Shown here in pieces: positions 55,708 through 63,950 of a stretch of DNA of 64,000 nucleotides. Source of the DNA: Actibacterium sp. 188UL27-1 (GTDB taxonomy: Bacteria; Pseudomonadota; Alphaproteobacteria; Rhodobacterales; Rhodobacteraceae); contig NZ_JAFEUL010000007.1 of assembly GCF_016901225.1 (NCBI RefSeq), positions 153,428 through 217,427 of the forward strand, in the 5' to 3' direction. A program made the position numbers and the translations under genes. The notes beneath the pieces are model-generated. The model saw only the letters and a program-made list of their open reading frames with translations. It ran no database searches and was not told the DNA's origin. The first letter of the stretch is position 1. Every line of letters starts with the position of its first letter.

Positions 55708-57461
55708 CAGCGATCTCCTTTTTCGAATTGCAAAGCATGGAGCGCGGCATAGGTACCGTTATGGGCGAGCAAGGCGTCATGGGTGCCCTCCTCCACCACG
55801 CGGCCATTATCCAGAACAACGATCTTGTGCGCCTTTCGGACCGTCGACAGGCGATGGGCGATGACCAGGGTGGTGCGGCCCCTGCTCAACCCTTCGAGCG
55901 CGTCCTGGACGACCGCTTCCGACCGCACATCCAGGGCCGAGGTCGCTTCATCAAGCAGAAGGATCGGCGTATCGCGCAGCAAGGCGCGCGCAATTGCCAC
56001 CCGCTGCCGCTGCCCGCCGGACAAGGCAGATCCGCGGGGGCCTGCCTTGGCGTTCACGCCGTCAGGCAGTGCATTAACGAATTCGGTCACGTGGGCTGCA
56101 GTCATGGCGCTTTCCAGCAGCGAACCCTGCAGCCGATCATCGCCAAGGGTGATGTTTTCGAGGAGGGTCTCATCAAAAAGCAACGCATCCTGTGTCACCA
56201 TCGAAAATTGGGCACGCAGATCGGTGAGATCAAGAGCCTCTATCGGTGTACCATCCAGCGTCACCTGGCCCGATTGCGGCTGAACCAGCCGGGTCAGGAC
56301 GTTGAACACCGTGCTTTTTCCCGCACCCGATGCACCGACCAGGGCGGTGGTTTGCCCGGCCTCGGCAACAAAGCTCAGGCCGCGCAAAACGGGTGTTGCG
56401 CCATAGGACAGGTGCACATCATTCAGGGCGATCCGTGTGCCCGCTGGCAGGGGTTGGGGGTTGGCGGGGCTTTGCGGGTTTGGCTCTTCATCGAAAAACT
56501 CCTTGAGCCGCCCGATGCTGACCTTGGCGGCCTGCCAGTACCCTGCGATATTGCCCAAGCGGCGCAACGGCTCAAACGCCAGCGCCATGGCGGTGAAGAA
56601 GCTCATGAACTCCCCCACGGTCTTGGTGCCGTCGATGATCTCTGCCCCGCCATAAAGCAGTACGGCGAAGAACCCGATGCCGGTCATCACATCGATCAGG
56701 GCCGGAATGAGCGCACGGCCCATCGCGACATTCACATCAGCCTTGACCCGATCGTCGGCCAGGTCGCGGTAGCGTTTGGTCTGGTAGCGTTCCAGCGCGT
56801 TCAGCTTGACAGGTGCGATGCCGTGGAAAATCTCATCCAGCCGTGTGGTCATTTTACCCGCCAGTTGGCGCGATATCAGCGTGGTGCGGCGCACGAAGGA
56901 CTGCACGGCCAGGGTGGGCAGCACCAAAAGCGGCGTTCCGATCAAGGCCACCAACGTCCACTGCCAGTCGATCCACAAAACCACCGTCAGCAAGGATATC
57001 AGGGCGACGATATCCCGCCCGGCGCCGGAGATGATAGTGGTGGCAATGCTGCGGATCGCCCCGCTATCGCCGCTGATCCGGTCGATCATCGCACCGGGCG
57101 GGTAGGTCTGGTGAAAGGCGCTGTCCAAATCCATGACATGGCGCAACAGTTTGGTCTGGATGTCGTAGACCGTCAGCGCACCGACCCGGCTGAGGATCAC
57201 CCGCTGGGTGACCGAGGTGACGGCACGCAACACGAAGATGCCCAGAATGCCCCCACCGACCCAATAAAGCGCATCGCGGCTGCCGCCGATGAAGACATCG
57301 TCGAACATGGGCTTCATCATGTAGCTGAGCAGCCCCATCATGGAGCCTTCGATGGCCATGAGCAGGGTCGCCAGGGCAATCATGAACCAGTGACGCCCCA
57401 GGAAGCGGGTCCACAGCCAGGCGAACAATCTGTCCGGTTTTACGACGTGCCCTTGCGCCAT
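55707..57461 (-). CDS. ABC exporter, fused permease-ATPase (MsbA-like)
   Basis: A 584-residue half-transporter: six membrane helices in residues about 20-310 and a C-terminal ATPase with Walker A GASGAGKST, signature LSGGQRQR and Walker B ILLLDEATSALD. Resembles MsbA-type lipid flippases and multidrug exporters. It overlaps the phosphatase gene upstream by 22 bases, suggesting coupled expression. Confidence 0.92.
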   Translation of the reverse strand: MAQGHVVKPDRLFAWLWTRFLGRHWFMIALATLLMAIEGSMMGLLSYMMKPMFDDVFIGGSRDALYWVGGGILGIFVLRAVTSVTQRVILSRVGALTVYDIQTKLLRHVMDLDSAFHQTYPPGAMIDRISGDSGAIRSIATTIISGAGRDIVALISLLTVVLWIDWQWTLVALIGTPLLVLPTLAVQSFVRRTTLISRQLAGKMTTRLDEIFHGIAPVKLNALERYQTKRYRDLADDRVKADVNVAMGRALIPALIDVMTGIGFFAVLLYGGAEIIDGTKTVGEFMSFFTAMALAFEPLRRLGNIAGYWQAAKVSIGRLKEFFDEEPNPQSPANPQPLPAGTRIALNDVHLSYGATPVLRGLSFVAEAGQTTALVGASGAGKSTVFNVLTRLVQPQSGQVTLDGTPIEALDLTDLRAQFSMVTQDALLFDETLLENITLGDDRLQGSLLESAMTAAHVTEFVNALPDGVNAKAGPRGSALSGGQRQRVAIARALLRDTPILLLDEATSALDVRSEAVVQDALEGLSRGRTTLVIAHRLSTVRKAHKIVVLDNGRVVEEGTHDALLAHNGTYAALHALQFEKGDR

Positions 57462-58129
57462 GCGGCAAAGCTCTCCTCGACCTCGCGTTTGTTGTACTCG
57501 GTCCGGAACCAGGTCTCCAGATCGATGGGGTCCTGGGCATTGCGCTTTTCATAGACGTCAAAGATGTGATCGACGATGCCGGTCGCGGTCCAATCCAGGT
57601 GCAGGTAGCGCACACTAAGCTCTTTGCGCGCCTCGGACAGGGGGACTTTTTCAACAATTGCGCGGTAAAGAACGGCGGCAAAGCCCGCACGATCCGCGCC
57701 CGACTTGCAATGCAGCACAAAGGGTTTCGGCAAGGTCTTGAGGGTGTCGATCAGGTTGAGGATCTCCTGCTGACCAGCTGCTTTTCTTGCATATATCTTG
57801 CGCTCAACAAGGGTCAGGCCCAAACGGTCGCACGCCTCCTGTTCGAACAACCATGGTGAATATCCATCGTTTCCGCGCAAATTTAGGACCGTCTGGATCC
57901 CCATCGACTTGTACTTTTTCAACCTTTTTGGTCCGGGATGGTTGGATCTATAGACACCGTCCGCCACGCGACCGAAATTCGTCCACCAGACCCGCAAAAA
58001 AGCATGGTCCAGCAAATGAAAATGCAACCAGGCCTGCCAGCGCTTGAACGGTGTGGAGATGTCATCGCCAAACGATTTTCTGACCTTGCGTTCCGCGGTC
58101 TTGAGGCGCTGTCTAAGCTGGGTGAACAT
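57440..58129 (-). CDS. Tyrosine/dual-specificity phosphatase-like protein
   Basis: A 229-residue protein with the CX5R phosphatase loop HCKSGADRAG (Cys141, Arg147) and an upstream LNLRG segment like cysteine-based phosphatases of the DSP/PTP fold. The N-terminal 50 residues are basic and aromatic. Start 58129 (MFTQLRQRLKTAERK). Heads a unit with the ABC exporter and ygfZ. In Gram-negative bacteria, similar enzymes dephosphorylate lipid or sugar phosphates, so an envelope substrate handled by the exporter is conceivable but unproven. Confidence 0.82.
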   Translation of the reverse strand: MFTQLRQRLKTAERKVRKSFGDDISTPFKRWQAWLHFHLLDHAFLRVWWTNFGRVADGVYRSNHPGPKRLKKYKSMGIQTVLNLRGNDGYSPWLFEQEACDRLGLTLVERKIYARKAAGQQEILNLIDTLKTLPKPFVLHCKSGADRAGFAAVLYRAIVEKVPLSEARKELSVRYLHLDWTATGIVDHIFDVYEKRNAQDPIDLETWFRTEYNKREVEESFAAWRKGTS

Positions 58130-58251
58130 GCTGGGCCGATGGCTCTGAAACTGACGGGGCGGTCTAGCGTGAAACACCCATGGGACGCAAGCAGTCCAGA
58201 TTGACCCCTGCGAAACGGCGGCATAGGTCTGCCGCAAAGGAGCATTTGCAA

Positions 58252-59448
58252 ATGTCGCTTGGAAACGGAACCCATTACCTTGCCATTCCTGGACCGTCCG
58301 TCATGCCGGATGCCGTGTTGCGCGCGATGCACAGGCCAGCCCCCAACATCTACACGGGTGAGCTGCACGAGATCGTCGACAACCTGATACCGGATCTGAA
58401 GGCGGTTGCGGGCACCCAGCACAATGTGGCGATCTACATTGCCAACGGGCATGGCGCGTGGGAGGCCGCATTGAGCAACACGTTGAGCCGCGGGGATACT
58501 ATCCTGTCGCTCGCCACCGGCATTTTCGCCCATGGCTGGGCCGATATGGCGGAGGTGATGGGCGTCAAAACCCGGCGGCTGGATTTTGGCAAGCGCGATG
58601 CCGTGGATCTGGCCCGGGTCGAAGCGTCACTGGTCGCCGATACCGGCCATGAGATTAAGGCGGTTCTGGCGGTGCAGGTCGACACCTCGACCAGCATTCT
58701 GAATGACATCAAGGGCCTGCGCGGTGTTCTTGACCGCACGAACCACCCTGCCCTGCTGATGATCGACTGTATCGCCTGCATGGGCAGCGACCGGTTTGAG
58801 ATGGATGCCTGGGGCGCGGATCTGGTGGTGACCGGCAGCCAAAAGGGCCTGATGGTACCGCCCGGCCTGGCTTTCGTGTTTTTCAATGACAAGGCCGACG
58901 CTGCCCGAGATCAGGCGGACCTGCTGACCCGCTATTGGGATTGGCGCCCCCGGAGTGCAGGCGCGGAATTTTACCAGTATTTCTGTGGCACGGCGCCGAC
59001 GCATCACCTGTATGGCCTGCGCGCTGCGCTGGACATGATCAAGGAAGAGGGGCTTGACCAGATCTGGGCCCGGCACGAGACCCTTGCCCAGGCTGTTTGG
59101 GCGGCGTTTGATCGGTGGGGCAGCGCCGGGGCGGTGGAATTGAATGTCAGGGATCCGGCATCCCGCAGCCGGGCTGTGACAAGCATCCGGATGCCCGTCC
59201 CCTATGGCACGGAATTGCGCAAATGGATCTCTGCCCGCGCCGGGGTGACGCTGGGCATCGGGTTGGGAATGGCAACGCCAGAGGACCCGGAGGCCACGGG
59301 GTTCATCCGACTGGGCCATATGGGCCATGTGAATGCGCAGATGGTGATGGGCGCACTGGGCGCCATCAATGCGGGCCTCGTCGCATTGCAGGTGCCCCAT
59401 GGCGACGGGGCGTTGGATGCCGCAGCAGGTATCTTGGCCACCGCCTGA
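58252..59448 (+). CDS. Alanine-glyoxylate/serine-glyoxylate aminotransferase family protein
   Basis: A 398-residue class V aminotransferase: PGPSVMPDAVLRAMHRP near the start, ANGHGAWEAALSNTL, MIDCIACMGSDRFEMDAWGADLVVTGSQKGLM with the PLP lysine in GSQKG. Serine-glyoxylate aminotransferases of the serine cycle and alanine/ureidoglycine forms share these motifs; which amino donor is used is undecided. The start ATG 58252 follows AAAGGAG. The two hydrolase genes follow closely. Confidence 0.88.
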   Translation: MSLGNGTHYLAIPGPSVMPDAVLRAMHRPAPNIYTGELHEIVDNLIPDLKAVAGTQHNVAIYIANGHGAWEAALSNTLSRGDTILSLATGIFAHGWADMAEVMGVKTRRLDFGKRDAVDLARVEASLVADTGHEIKAVLAVQVDTSTSILNDIKGLRGVLDRTNHPALLMIDCIACMGSDRFEMDAWGADLVVTGSQKGLMVPPGLAFVFFNDKADAARDQADLLTRYWDWRPRSAGAEFYQYFCGTAPTHHLYGLRAALDMIKEEGLDQIWARHETLAQAVWAAFDRWGSAGAVELNVRDPASRSRAVTSIRMPVPYGTELRKWISARAGVTLGIGLGMATPEDPEATGFIRLGHMGHVNAQMVMGALGAINAGLVALQVPHGDGALDAAAGILATA

Positions 59449-59476
59449 CCCCTATTCAAGACAACAGAGCAAGCCC

Positions 59477-60238
59477 ATGGAAACACCGCAGATATTCGAA
59501 ACGCCGCACGGGCGCCGCTTGGCATTTCACCAAACAGAGGGCAGCTGGCCGGGCCTGGTGTTTTTGGGAGGTTTCAAGTCGGACATGACCGGGACCAAGG
59601 CCGTGCATCTTGAAGCATGGGCCAAGGCGCGCGGAATGGGTTTTTTGCGGTTTGACTATTCCGGCCACGGACAATCATCGGAGGTGTTCGAGGAGGGGTC
59701 GATCGGCGAATGGGCCGACGATGCGCAAGCGATCATCGCCGCCCGGACAGCCGGACCGCAGGTTTTGATCGGATCATCCATGGGGGGCTGGATCGCGCTT
59801 TTGATGACCAAGGCCATACCCAAGCGGATTGCCGGGCTCGTCACCATCGCGGCTGCTCCCGATTTTACCGAAGACAGTATGTGGGCCAGTTTCGATGTGG
59901 ATCAGCGCGCAGCCTTGGAACGGGACGGGCAGATCGCCCTGCCGTCCGATTACGGTGACCCTTACATAATCACCCGTCGGCTGATCGAGGAGGGGCGCAA
60001 CTCGCTGGTCCTGCGCGATCTGTTGGATTTGCCCTTTCCCGTGCGATTTCTGCAAGGCACGGCAGATGCCGATGTATCGATGGATGTGGCCTTGCGTCTG
60101 TTGGACCACGCGACCGGCCCAGACATGCGCTTGGTGCTGCTAAAAGGCGGCGATCACCGATTTTCCGATCTTGACGCCTTGAAGCTGATCGAGGACGCCG
60201 TGGAAAATGTATTGCAATCAGTCAAAGATCACGGGTGA
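59477..60238 (+). CDS. Alpha/beta hydrolase (palmitoyl-thioesterase/ABHD10-like)
   Basis: A 253-residue alpha/beta hydrolase: oxyanion region FLGGFKSDMTGTKA, FDYSGHGQS, nucleophile elbow IGSSMGGWIAL with the catalytic Ser, and GGDHRFSDLD with the catalytic His. It resembles ABHD10/serine-hydrolase proteins. Start 59477 lies 28 bases after the aminotransferase, and its stop overlaps the next hydrolase (GTGA). Confidence 0.87.
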   Translation: METPQIFETPHGRRLAFHQTEGSWPGLVFLGGFKSDMTGTKAVHLEAWAKARGMGFLRFDYSGHGQSSEVFEEGSIGEWADDAQAIIAARTAGPQVLIGSSMGGWIALLMTKAIPKRIAGLVTIAAAPDFTEDSMWASFDVDQRAALERDGQIALPSDYGDPYIITRRLIEEGRNSLVLRDLLDLPFPVRFLQGTADADVSMDVALRLLDHATGPDMRLVLLKGGDHRFSDLDALKLIEDAVENVLQSVKDHG

Positions 60239-61215
60239 GACGCTTGGGCAAATGGTTGGGGCGATTGCTGTTGCTTTTGATCGTCGCGGGGGGAGCCGTC
60301 TGGGTCCTTGGCCCGCGGGAACCGGTGGATCGCGACATCAGCTTTGACCCTGACAGCCTGACCCCCAATCTGGACCGCTATTTGGCGGAGGCCGAAGCGG
60401 AGGTTGCCAACCTGAACCCGGACGTTTTGCGGCGGATCGTCTGGGCCGGGTCAGCGGGCCAATCCACACCGTTATCCATTGTTTATCTGCACGGATTTTC
60501 CGCAACATCCGAAGAGATCCGGCCCGTGCCCGACCGGTTGGCCGAAGCATTGGGTGCAAATCTGCATTTCGTCCGCTACAAAGGCCATGGTCGCAACGGC
60601 GCCGCGATGGCAGAGGCAACGGCGGGCGACTGGCTGGAAGAAACCGCCGAAGCGCTGGAGATCGGGCGCCGGATCGGGGATCAGGTCATCGTCATCGCGA
60701 CCTCCACCGGTGGGACGCTCGCCGCGATTGCCGCAACCGACCCGGCAATGTCAGCAGAGGTGGCGGGGCTTATCCTGGTCTCACCCAATTTCGAGTTGGT
60801 CAATCCGCTGGCACGCTTGCTGACCTGGCCCTTTGCCCGGTCCTGGTTACCCCTTTTGGCGGGATCCGAACGCAGCTTTGCCCCGCTGAATGATGACCAC
60901 GCGCGATATTGGACCACCCGCTACCCGTCAGAAGCCGTCTTTCCCATGGCAGCCCTCGTGCGCCATGCGCGCCGCCTGGATTACGGAGGGGTGACCATCC
61001 CGGCCCTGTTCATTTTCTCGGACGGCGACATGGTCGTGAAGGCCAAAACAACCCGCACCGTGATTGATCGCTGGGGCGCGCCCACGCAGATGGAAACGCC
61101 GAAACTGACCGATGCGGATGATCCGGGTGCCCATGTGATCATGGGTGACATCCTGAGCCCTGGGCAGACCGCCCCGGCCGTGGCTTTAATGCGCGATTGG
61201 GTGGCCGGGCTGTAG
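60235..61215 (+). CDS. Alpha/beta hydrolase with N-terminal membrane anchor
   Basis: A 326-residue protein starting with GTG in a GTGA overlap. A hydrophobic N-terminus (LGRLLLLLIVAGGAVWVLG) is a signal or anchor. The hydrolase core has IVYLHGFSATSEE and the nucleophile elbow VIATSTGGTLAA. Similar carboxylesterase/lysophospholipase-like proteins occur in Rhodobacterales; substrate unknown. The two hydrolases are translationally coupled. Confidence 0.85.
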   Translation: MRRLGKWLGRLLLLLIVAGGAVWVLGPREPVDRDISFDPDSLTPNLDRYLAEAEAEVANLNPDVLRRIVWAGSAGQSTPLSIVYLHGFSATSEEIRPVPDRLAEALGANLHFVRYKGHGRNGAAMAEATAGDWLEETAEALEIGRRIGDQVIVIATSTGGTLAAIAATDPAMSAEVAGLILVSPNFELVNPLARLLTWPFARSWLPLLAGSERSFAPLNDDHARYWTTRYPSEAVFPMAALVRHARRLDYGGVTIPALFIFSDGDMVVKAKTTRTVIDRWGAPTQMETPKLTDADDPGAHVIMGDILSPGQTAPAVALMRDWVAGL

Positions 61216-61377
61216 CCGCGGTTCGGCCGTGGTAGAGCACGTTTTGTGAAGCATGACCGGCATCACGGCTGATTGTGACGCGGAAGGATCCGGTTTACGG
61301 TGACGTCAGCCCGGGGCTGCCAATTGATCCGTCGCCCCGCCTGATTTCACATTTTGACGAAGCTCAGGGGGACCCAG

Positions 61378-61941
61378 ATGAACCACGAAGCCAAGGTGAT
61401 CGTGCTGCAGCGCATGATCCGGGCCGTCGAGAGTGAGACCCGCGCCATCCTGGCAAAGGGCGCGCCATCGCCCAACACGAATGCCAATGATGCGTTGATG
61501 GCCAAGATTGCGCGCTGGCAGGGGCAGCTGAAAGGGTTTCAAAGCAGCGTCAAATCACAGGCTGGGCTGGTCCGGGTTCGGTTCGCTCAAGGCCGCAAGC
61601 TGAGCTTTTCGGAGCGCCAAAGCATGAAAGGCCACAGGGCGAATGTCGCGGGATTGCGGGCACTGACTGTGAAGCTAGCGCAGGCGATCATGGCGCTGCT
61701 TGATGCCATGAACGGGCCGGAAGTGGCATGGAAACACCTGATCAAATCGCTAGATAAGCTGATCGAAGGCGGGGATGATCTGTCCCTGACCGGAGCGGAT
61801 CAACAGCAACTGCAAACGATTGTTCAACAGGCGCCGGGCGGATCCCAGGGCGGCTACACGCCCAGTCCCACGGGGATCATGGATTTGCTGACCTTTTGCA
61901 TCGCGCTTTATGTTCTGATCACGCGCAATCGAAAGAATTGA
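61378..61941 (+). CDS. Unknown tail-anchored helical protein
   Basis: A 187-residue protein not assigned to a family. The body is predicted to be mainly helical with many charged residues (QRMIRAVESETRAIL, GQLKGFQSSVKSQ, LDKLIEGGDDL), and the last 25 residues form a hydrophobic tail (GIMDLLTFCIALYVLITRNRKN), suggesting a C-terminal membrane anchor facing the cytoplasm. ATG 61378 was chosen over 61354 by its shorter, RBS-preceded start (GGGGGACCC). It precedes the IS-damaged region. Confidence 0.55.
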   Translation: MNHEAKVIVLQRMIRAVESETRAILAKGAPSPNTNANDALMAKIARWQGQLKGFQSSVKSQAGLVRVRFAQGRKLSFSERQSMKGHRANVAGLRALTVKLAQAIMALLDAMNGPEVAWKHLIKSLDKLIEGGDDLSLTGADQQQLQTIVQQAPGGSQGGYTPSPTGIMDLLTFCIALYVLITRNRKN

Positions 61942-61962
61942 CGTGGGCGCAGGATTTCCCAC

Positions 61963-62190
61963 ATGACACATCCCGCCCTAGGGCCCTACCGGTAGGTTCT
62001 GCGCGATGGTCAGCCGACCGATTGGCGAGATGTCATGGCGCGGACATTCGCGCCCCGGGCGGTCATCCGGCTGTGCCATCCCTTTGGCGATCTGGATGTT
62101 ACGGACTTTGCCGAAGGACCGCTGGGATCTCTGGCCGCTGCATGGCCAGATCTGGAGCGGCGCGATCATATCGTGATCGAAGGCGACGTT
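61963..62190 (+). pseudogene. Interrupted gene remnant (in-frame TAG and IS insertion)
   Basis: Frame 1 from ATG 61963 reads MTHPALGPYR, then an in-frame TAG (61993-61995), then VLRDGQPTDWRDVMARTFAP and continues openly through VIRLCHPFGDLDVTDFAEG to EGDV, where the end of an IS element begins at 62191. The absence of further stops suggests a gene disabled by nonsense mutation and truncated by transposition. The family was not recognised. A second start at 62035 would give a shorter unbroken fragment. Confidence 0.5.
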
Positions 62191-62386
62191 TGTAGTTCCC
62201 CCGGTTTTTTAGACGGTTATGGGCTTAGAGATTCCAGCCCTTCAGCGGCAGTCCTTTCGTAGTTGATCGGTGACTTATACCCCAAAGCTGAGTGTCGGCG
62301 CGAGGGATTGTACCACCCTTCGATGCACTCGAAGCAGGCCACTCGGGCTTCGGCCTTTGTCTTGAACTTCCGGCGGTCGAGCAACT
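62191..62386 (-). mobile_element. Remnant of an IS3-family element (IS-C)
   Basis: The right terminus looks like TGTAGTTCCCCCGGTTTTTT at 62191, followed on the minus strand by the last part of a transposase reading frame. Its 5' part is gone, replaced by a second IS whose end starts at 62387. Only the C-terminal catalytic fragment survives. Confidence 0.6.
62217..62385 (-). pseudogene. Truncated IS3 OrfB transposase, C-terminal fragment
   Basis: The minus-strand frame ending with TAA at 62219-62217 reads LLDRRKFKTKAEARVACFEC then IEGWYNPSRRHSALGYKSP, the standard end of IS3-family OrfB (integrase core). All of the catalytic D, D and the rest of E region are missing. The junction with the inserted IS is at 62386/62387. 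Confidence 0.75.
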
Positions 62387-62427
62387 TGAACCGCCCCGGT
62401 TTAGCCGGCGACTGTTGAGTTCGTATT

Positions 62428-63327
62428 TCAAGCTGCGATTTTGTCGGATTTCAAGGTTTGTTCGTATCGTTCCTCCGCTTCGATTGGTGTGATGTATCCG
62501 AGCGGCTCCAGCAGGCGCTCTTTGTTGAACCAGTCTACCCATTGCAGGGTTTCCCACTCGACTTGATCTTTAGACTTCCAAGGGCCCAGCCGATTGATGA
62601 CTTCGGTTTTGAACAGGCCGATGATCGTCTCGGCCAGTGCATTGTCATAGCTGTCACCAACGCTGCCGACGGATGGTTCTAGCCCAGCATCGACCAACCG
62701 TTCCGTGTACTTGATCGACACGTATTGGCTGCCGCGATCTGAGTGGTGGATCAGTTTTTCGGCAGGCCTGCGCGCGTGGATCGCCTGTTCCAATGCCTCC
62801 AGGACAAACTGCGTGTCCTGTGTTGTTGATGCCTTCCAGCCCACAATCCGATTGGCAAAGGTGTCGATCACGAGGGCCACGTAGACAAAGCCGCGCCAGG
62901 TCGAGACGAATGTAAAGTCTGACACCCACAACTCGTTTGGCATCGAAGCTCGAAACTGGCGATTTACCTTGTCCAACGGGCATTGATCCGCAGATTGCCC
63001 GTGGGTGGTTTTGATCCTTTTTCCCCGCCGAACGCCTTGAATACCAAGCTGGCGCATCAATCGCTCAACGGTGCAGCGGGCGACATCAATGCCTTCACGC
63101 TTCATCGCGTGCCACAGCTTGCGTGCGCCATAGACTGATCTGTTCTTCTCCCAAATGTCCGTCATCTCCTTGCGCAGATACGCATCCCGCTTCGCACGAT
63201 CCGAGGGGCGGTCGGGATCGCGCTCGATCGCAAGGCGTTCATAGAATGTAGACGGGGCGATTTGCAGAACTCGGCAGATCGGCTCGACCCCGTGCAGCTC
63301 TCTGTTGGCTTTGATGAAAGCAATCAT
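62428..63327 (-). CDS. IS3-family transposase OrfB (DDE integrase core)
   Basis: A 299-residue integrase-core protein: HTH_21 region (ELHGVEPICRVLQIAPSTFYERL), first catalytic Asp in LWVSDFTFVSTW, second in IHHSDRGSQY and Glu in NALAETIIGLFKTEV. The ending YITPIEAEERYEQTL is family-typical. The reading frame is intact. It normally needs a frameshift fusion with OrfA to make active transposase. Confidence 0.9.
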   Translation of the reverse strand: MIAFIKANRELHGVEPICRVLQIAPSTFYERLAIERDPDRPSDRAKRDAYLRKEMTDIWEKNRSVYGARKLWHAMKREGIDVARCTVERLMRQLGIQGVRRGKRIKTTHGQSADQCPLDKVNRQFRASMPNELWVSDFTFVSTWRGFVYVALVIDTFANRIVGWKASTTQDTQFVLEALEQAIHARRPAEKLIHHSDRGSQYVSIKYTERLVDAGLEPSVGSVGDSYDNALAETIIGLFKTEVINRLGPWKSKDQVEWETLQWVDWFNKERLLEPLGYITPIEAEERYEQTLKSDKIAA

Positions 63328-63584
63328 TTGCGGAACGGGCGGTCGAGCTCCGCCTGCGCAAAATAAGCGTTCGCCAATGTCTCTCGGACCATTGGCTCAC
63401 CCTTCTTGAGGATCTCATTCGCCTCACGCAACTGCCGGTTCTCGCGTTCCAACTCCTTGATACGATCCCGCTCAGCCGTTGTCAGACCATCGCGCTTGCC
63501 GGTGTCGGTCTCATGCTGCTTAACCCAGATGCGTAGGCTGTCCCTGCTGCATCCAACCTTCTGAGAGATCGACAGTATTGGACC
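63324..63584 (-). pseudogene. IS3-family transposase OrfA, N-terminally truncated
   Basis: The C-terminal 85 or so residues match OrfA: ILSISQKVGCSRDSLRIWVKQ (helix-turn-helix), then the leucine zipper ERDRIKELERENRQLREANE and AYFAQAELDRPFRK. The expected N-terminal segment is missing; the apparent frame up to 63752 belongs to other DNA. Between NEILKK and AYFAQAELD is an extra GEPMVRETL segment encoding a stem-loop also seen in the neighbouring element. Confidence 0.6.
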
Positions 63585-63641
63585 TGTCACGGAATTGTAC
63601 CGCTCCTTTGACTTGGTATTTTGCCACAAAGGAGAGACATC

Positions 63642-63950
63642 ATGGCATCGAACCCCACCCGGAATTCCGTGCAGAGGCAGTGCGGGTAGCGTTAACCAGC
63701 GGGCTGCCACGTAAGCAGGTTGCTGCAGATTTTGGCGTTGGCTTCTCGACACGGAGCCGTTGGATCCAGCAGGATCGGCGCAATCCAGAGAAGCTTTCTA
63801 CCCAATCTGATCTTGAACGCGAAGTTGCGGAGCTGCGCAAAGAGAACCGCATGCTTCGGGAGGAGAGGGAGGTATTAAAAAAGGGTGAGACCATTTTCCG
63901 CCATTGGTCCAAGGACAATGGACGAACCAGTTCTTTGCGGAGCGAAGCAA
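63642..63950 (+). pseudogene. OrfA of IS-B, frameshifted at its fourth codon
   Basis: From ATG 63642 (RBS AAAGGAG) the first codons read MASN; the family sequence HPEFRAEAVRVALTSGLPRK then continues in the next frame, starting about 63656, so one base appears missing near the CCCC at 63653. The body has a Tn3/IS3-type HTH (GLPRKQVAADFGVG) and leucine-zipper-like ELRKENRMLREEREVLKK. A slippery A6G lies at 63877-63883, with a stem-loop insertion after it. Confidence 0.6.

Larger units (their letters stand above)
62387..63584 (-). mobile_element. IS3-family insertion sequence (IS-A), 5' end truncated
   Basis: The downstream end begins TGAACCGCCCCGG (62387), the kind of terminal repeat of the IS3 group. 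The element reads on the minus strand as orfA then orfB overlapping by four bases. The other terminal repeat is absent near 63560-63650: there a second, plus-strand IS3 element starts, and orfA lacks its normal N-terminus. This suggests IS-B inserted into IS-A. Confidence 0.65.

Noticed and set aside
55728..57554. 608-codon plus-strand open frame opposite the ABC exporter
   Set aside because: The opposite strand encodes a complete ABC transporter; this frame has no recognisable domain and reflects high GC codon bias.
63585..63752. Apparent N-terminal part of IS-A OrfA (codons upstream of ILSISQ)
   Set aside because: It translates the reverse of IS-B's start region, not the normal OrfA N-terminus, so it is a fusion artefact of the insertion.
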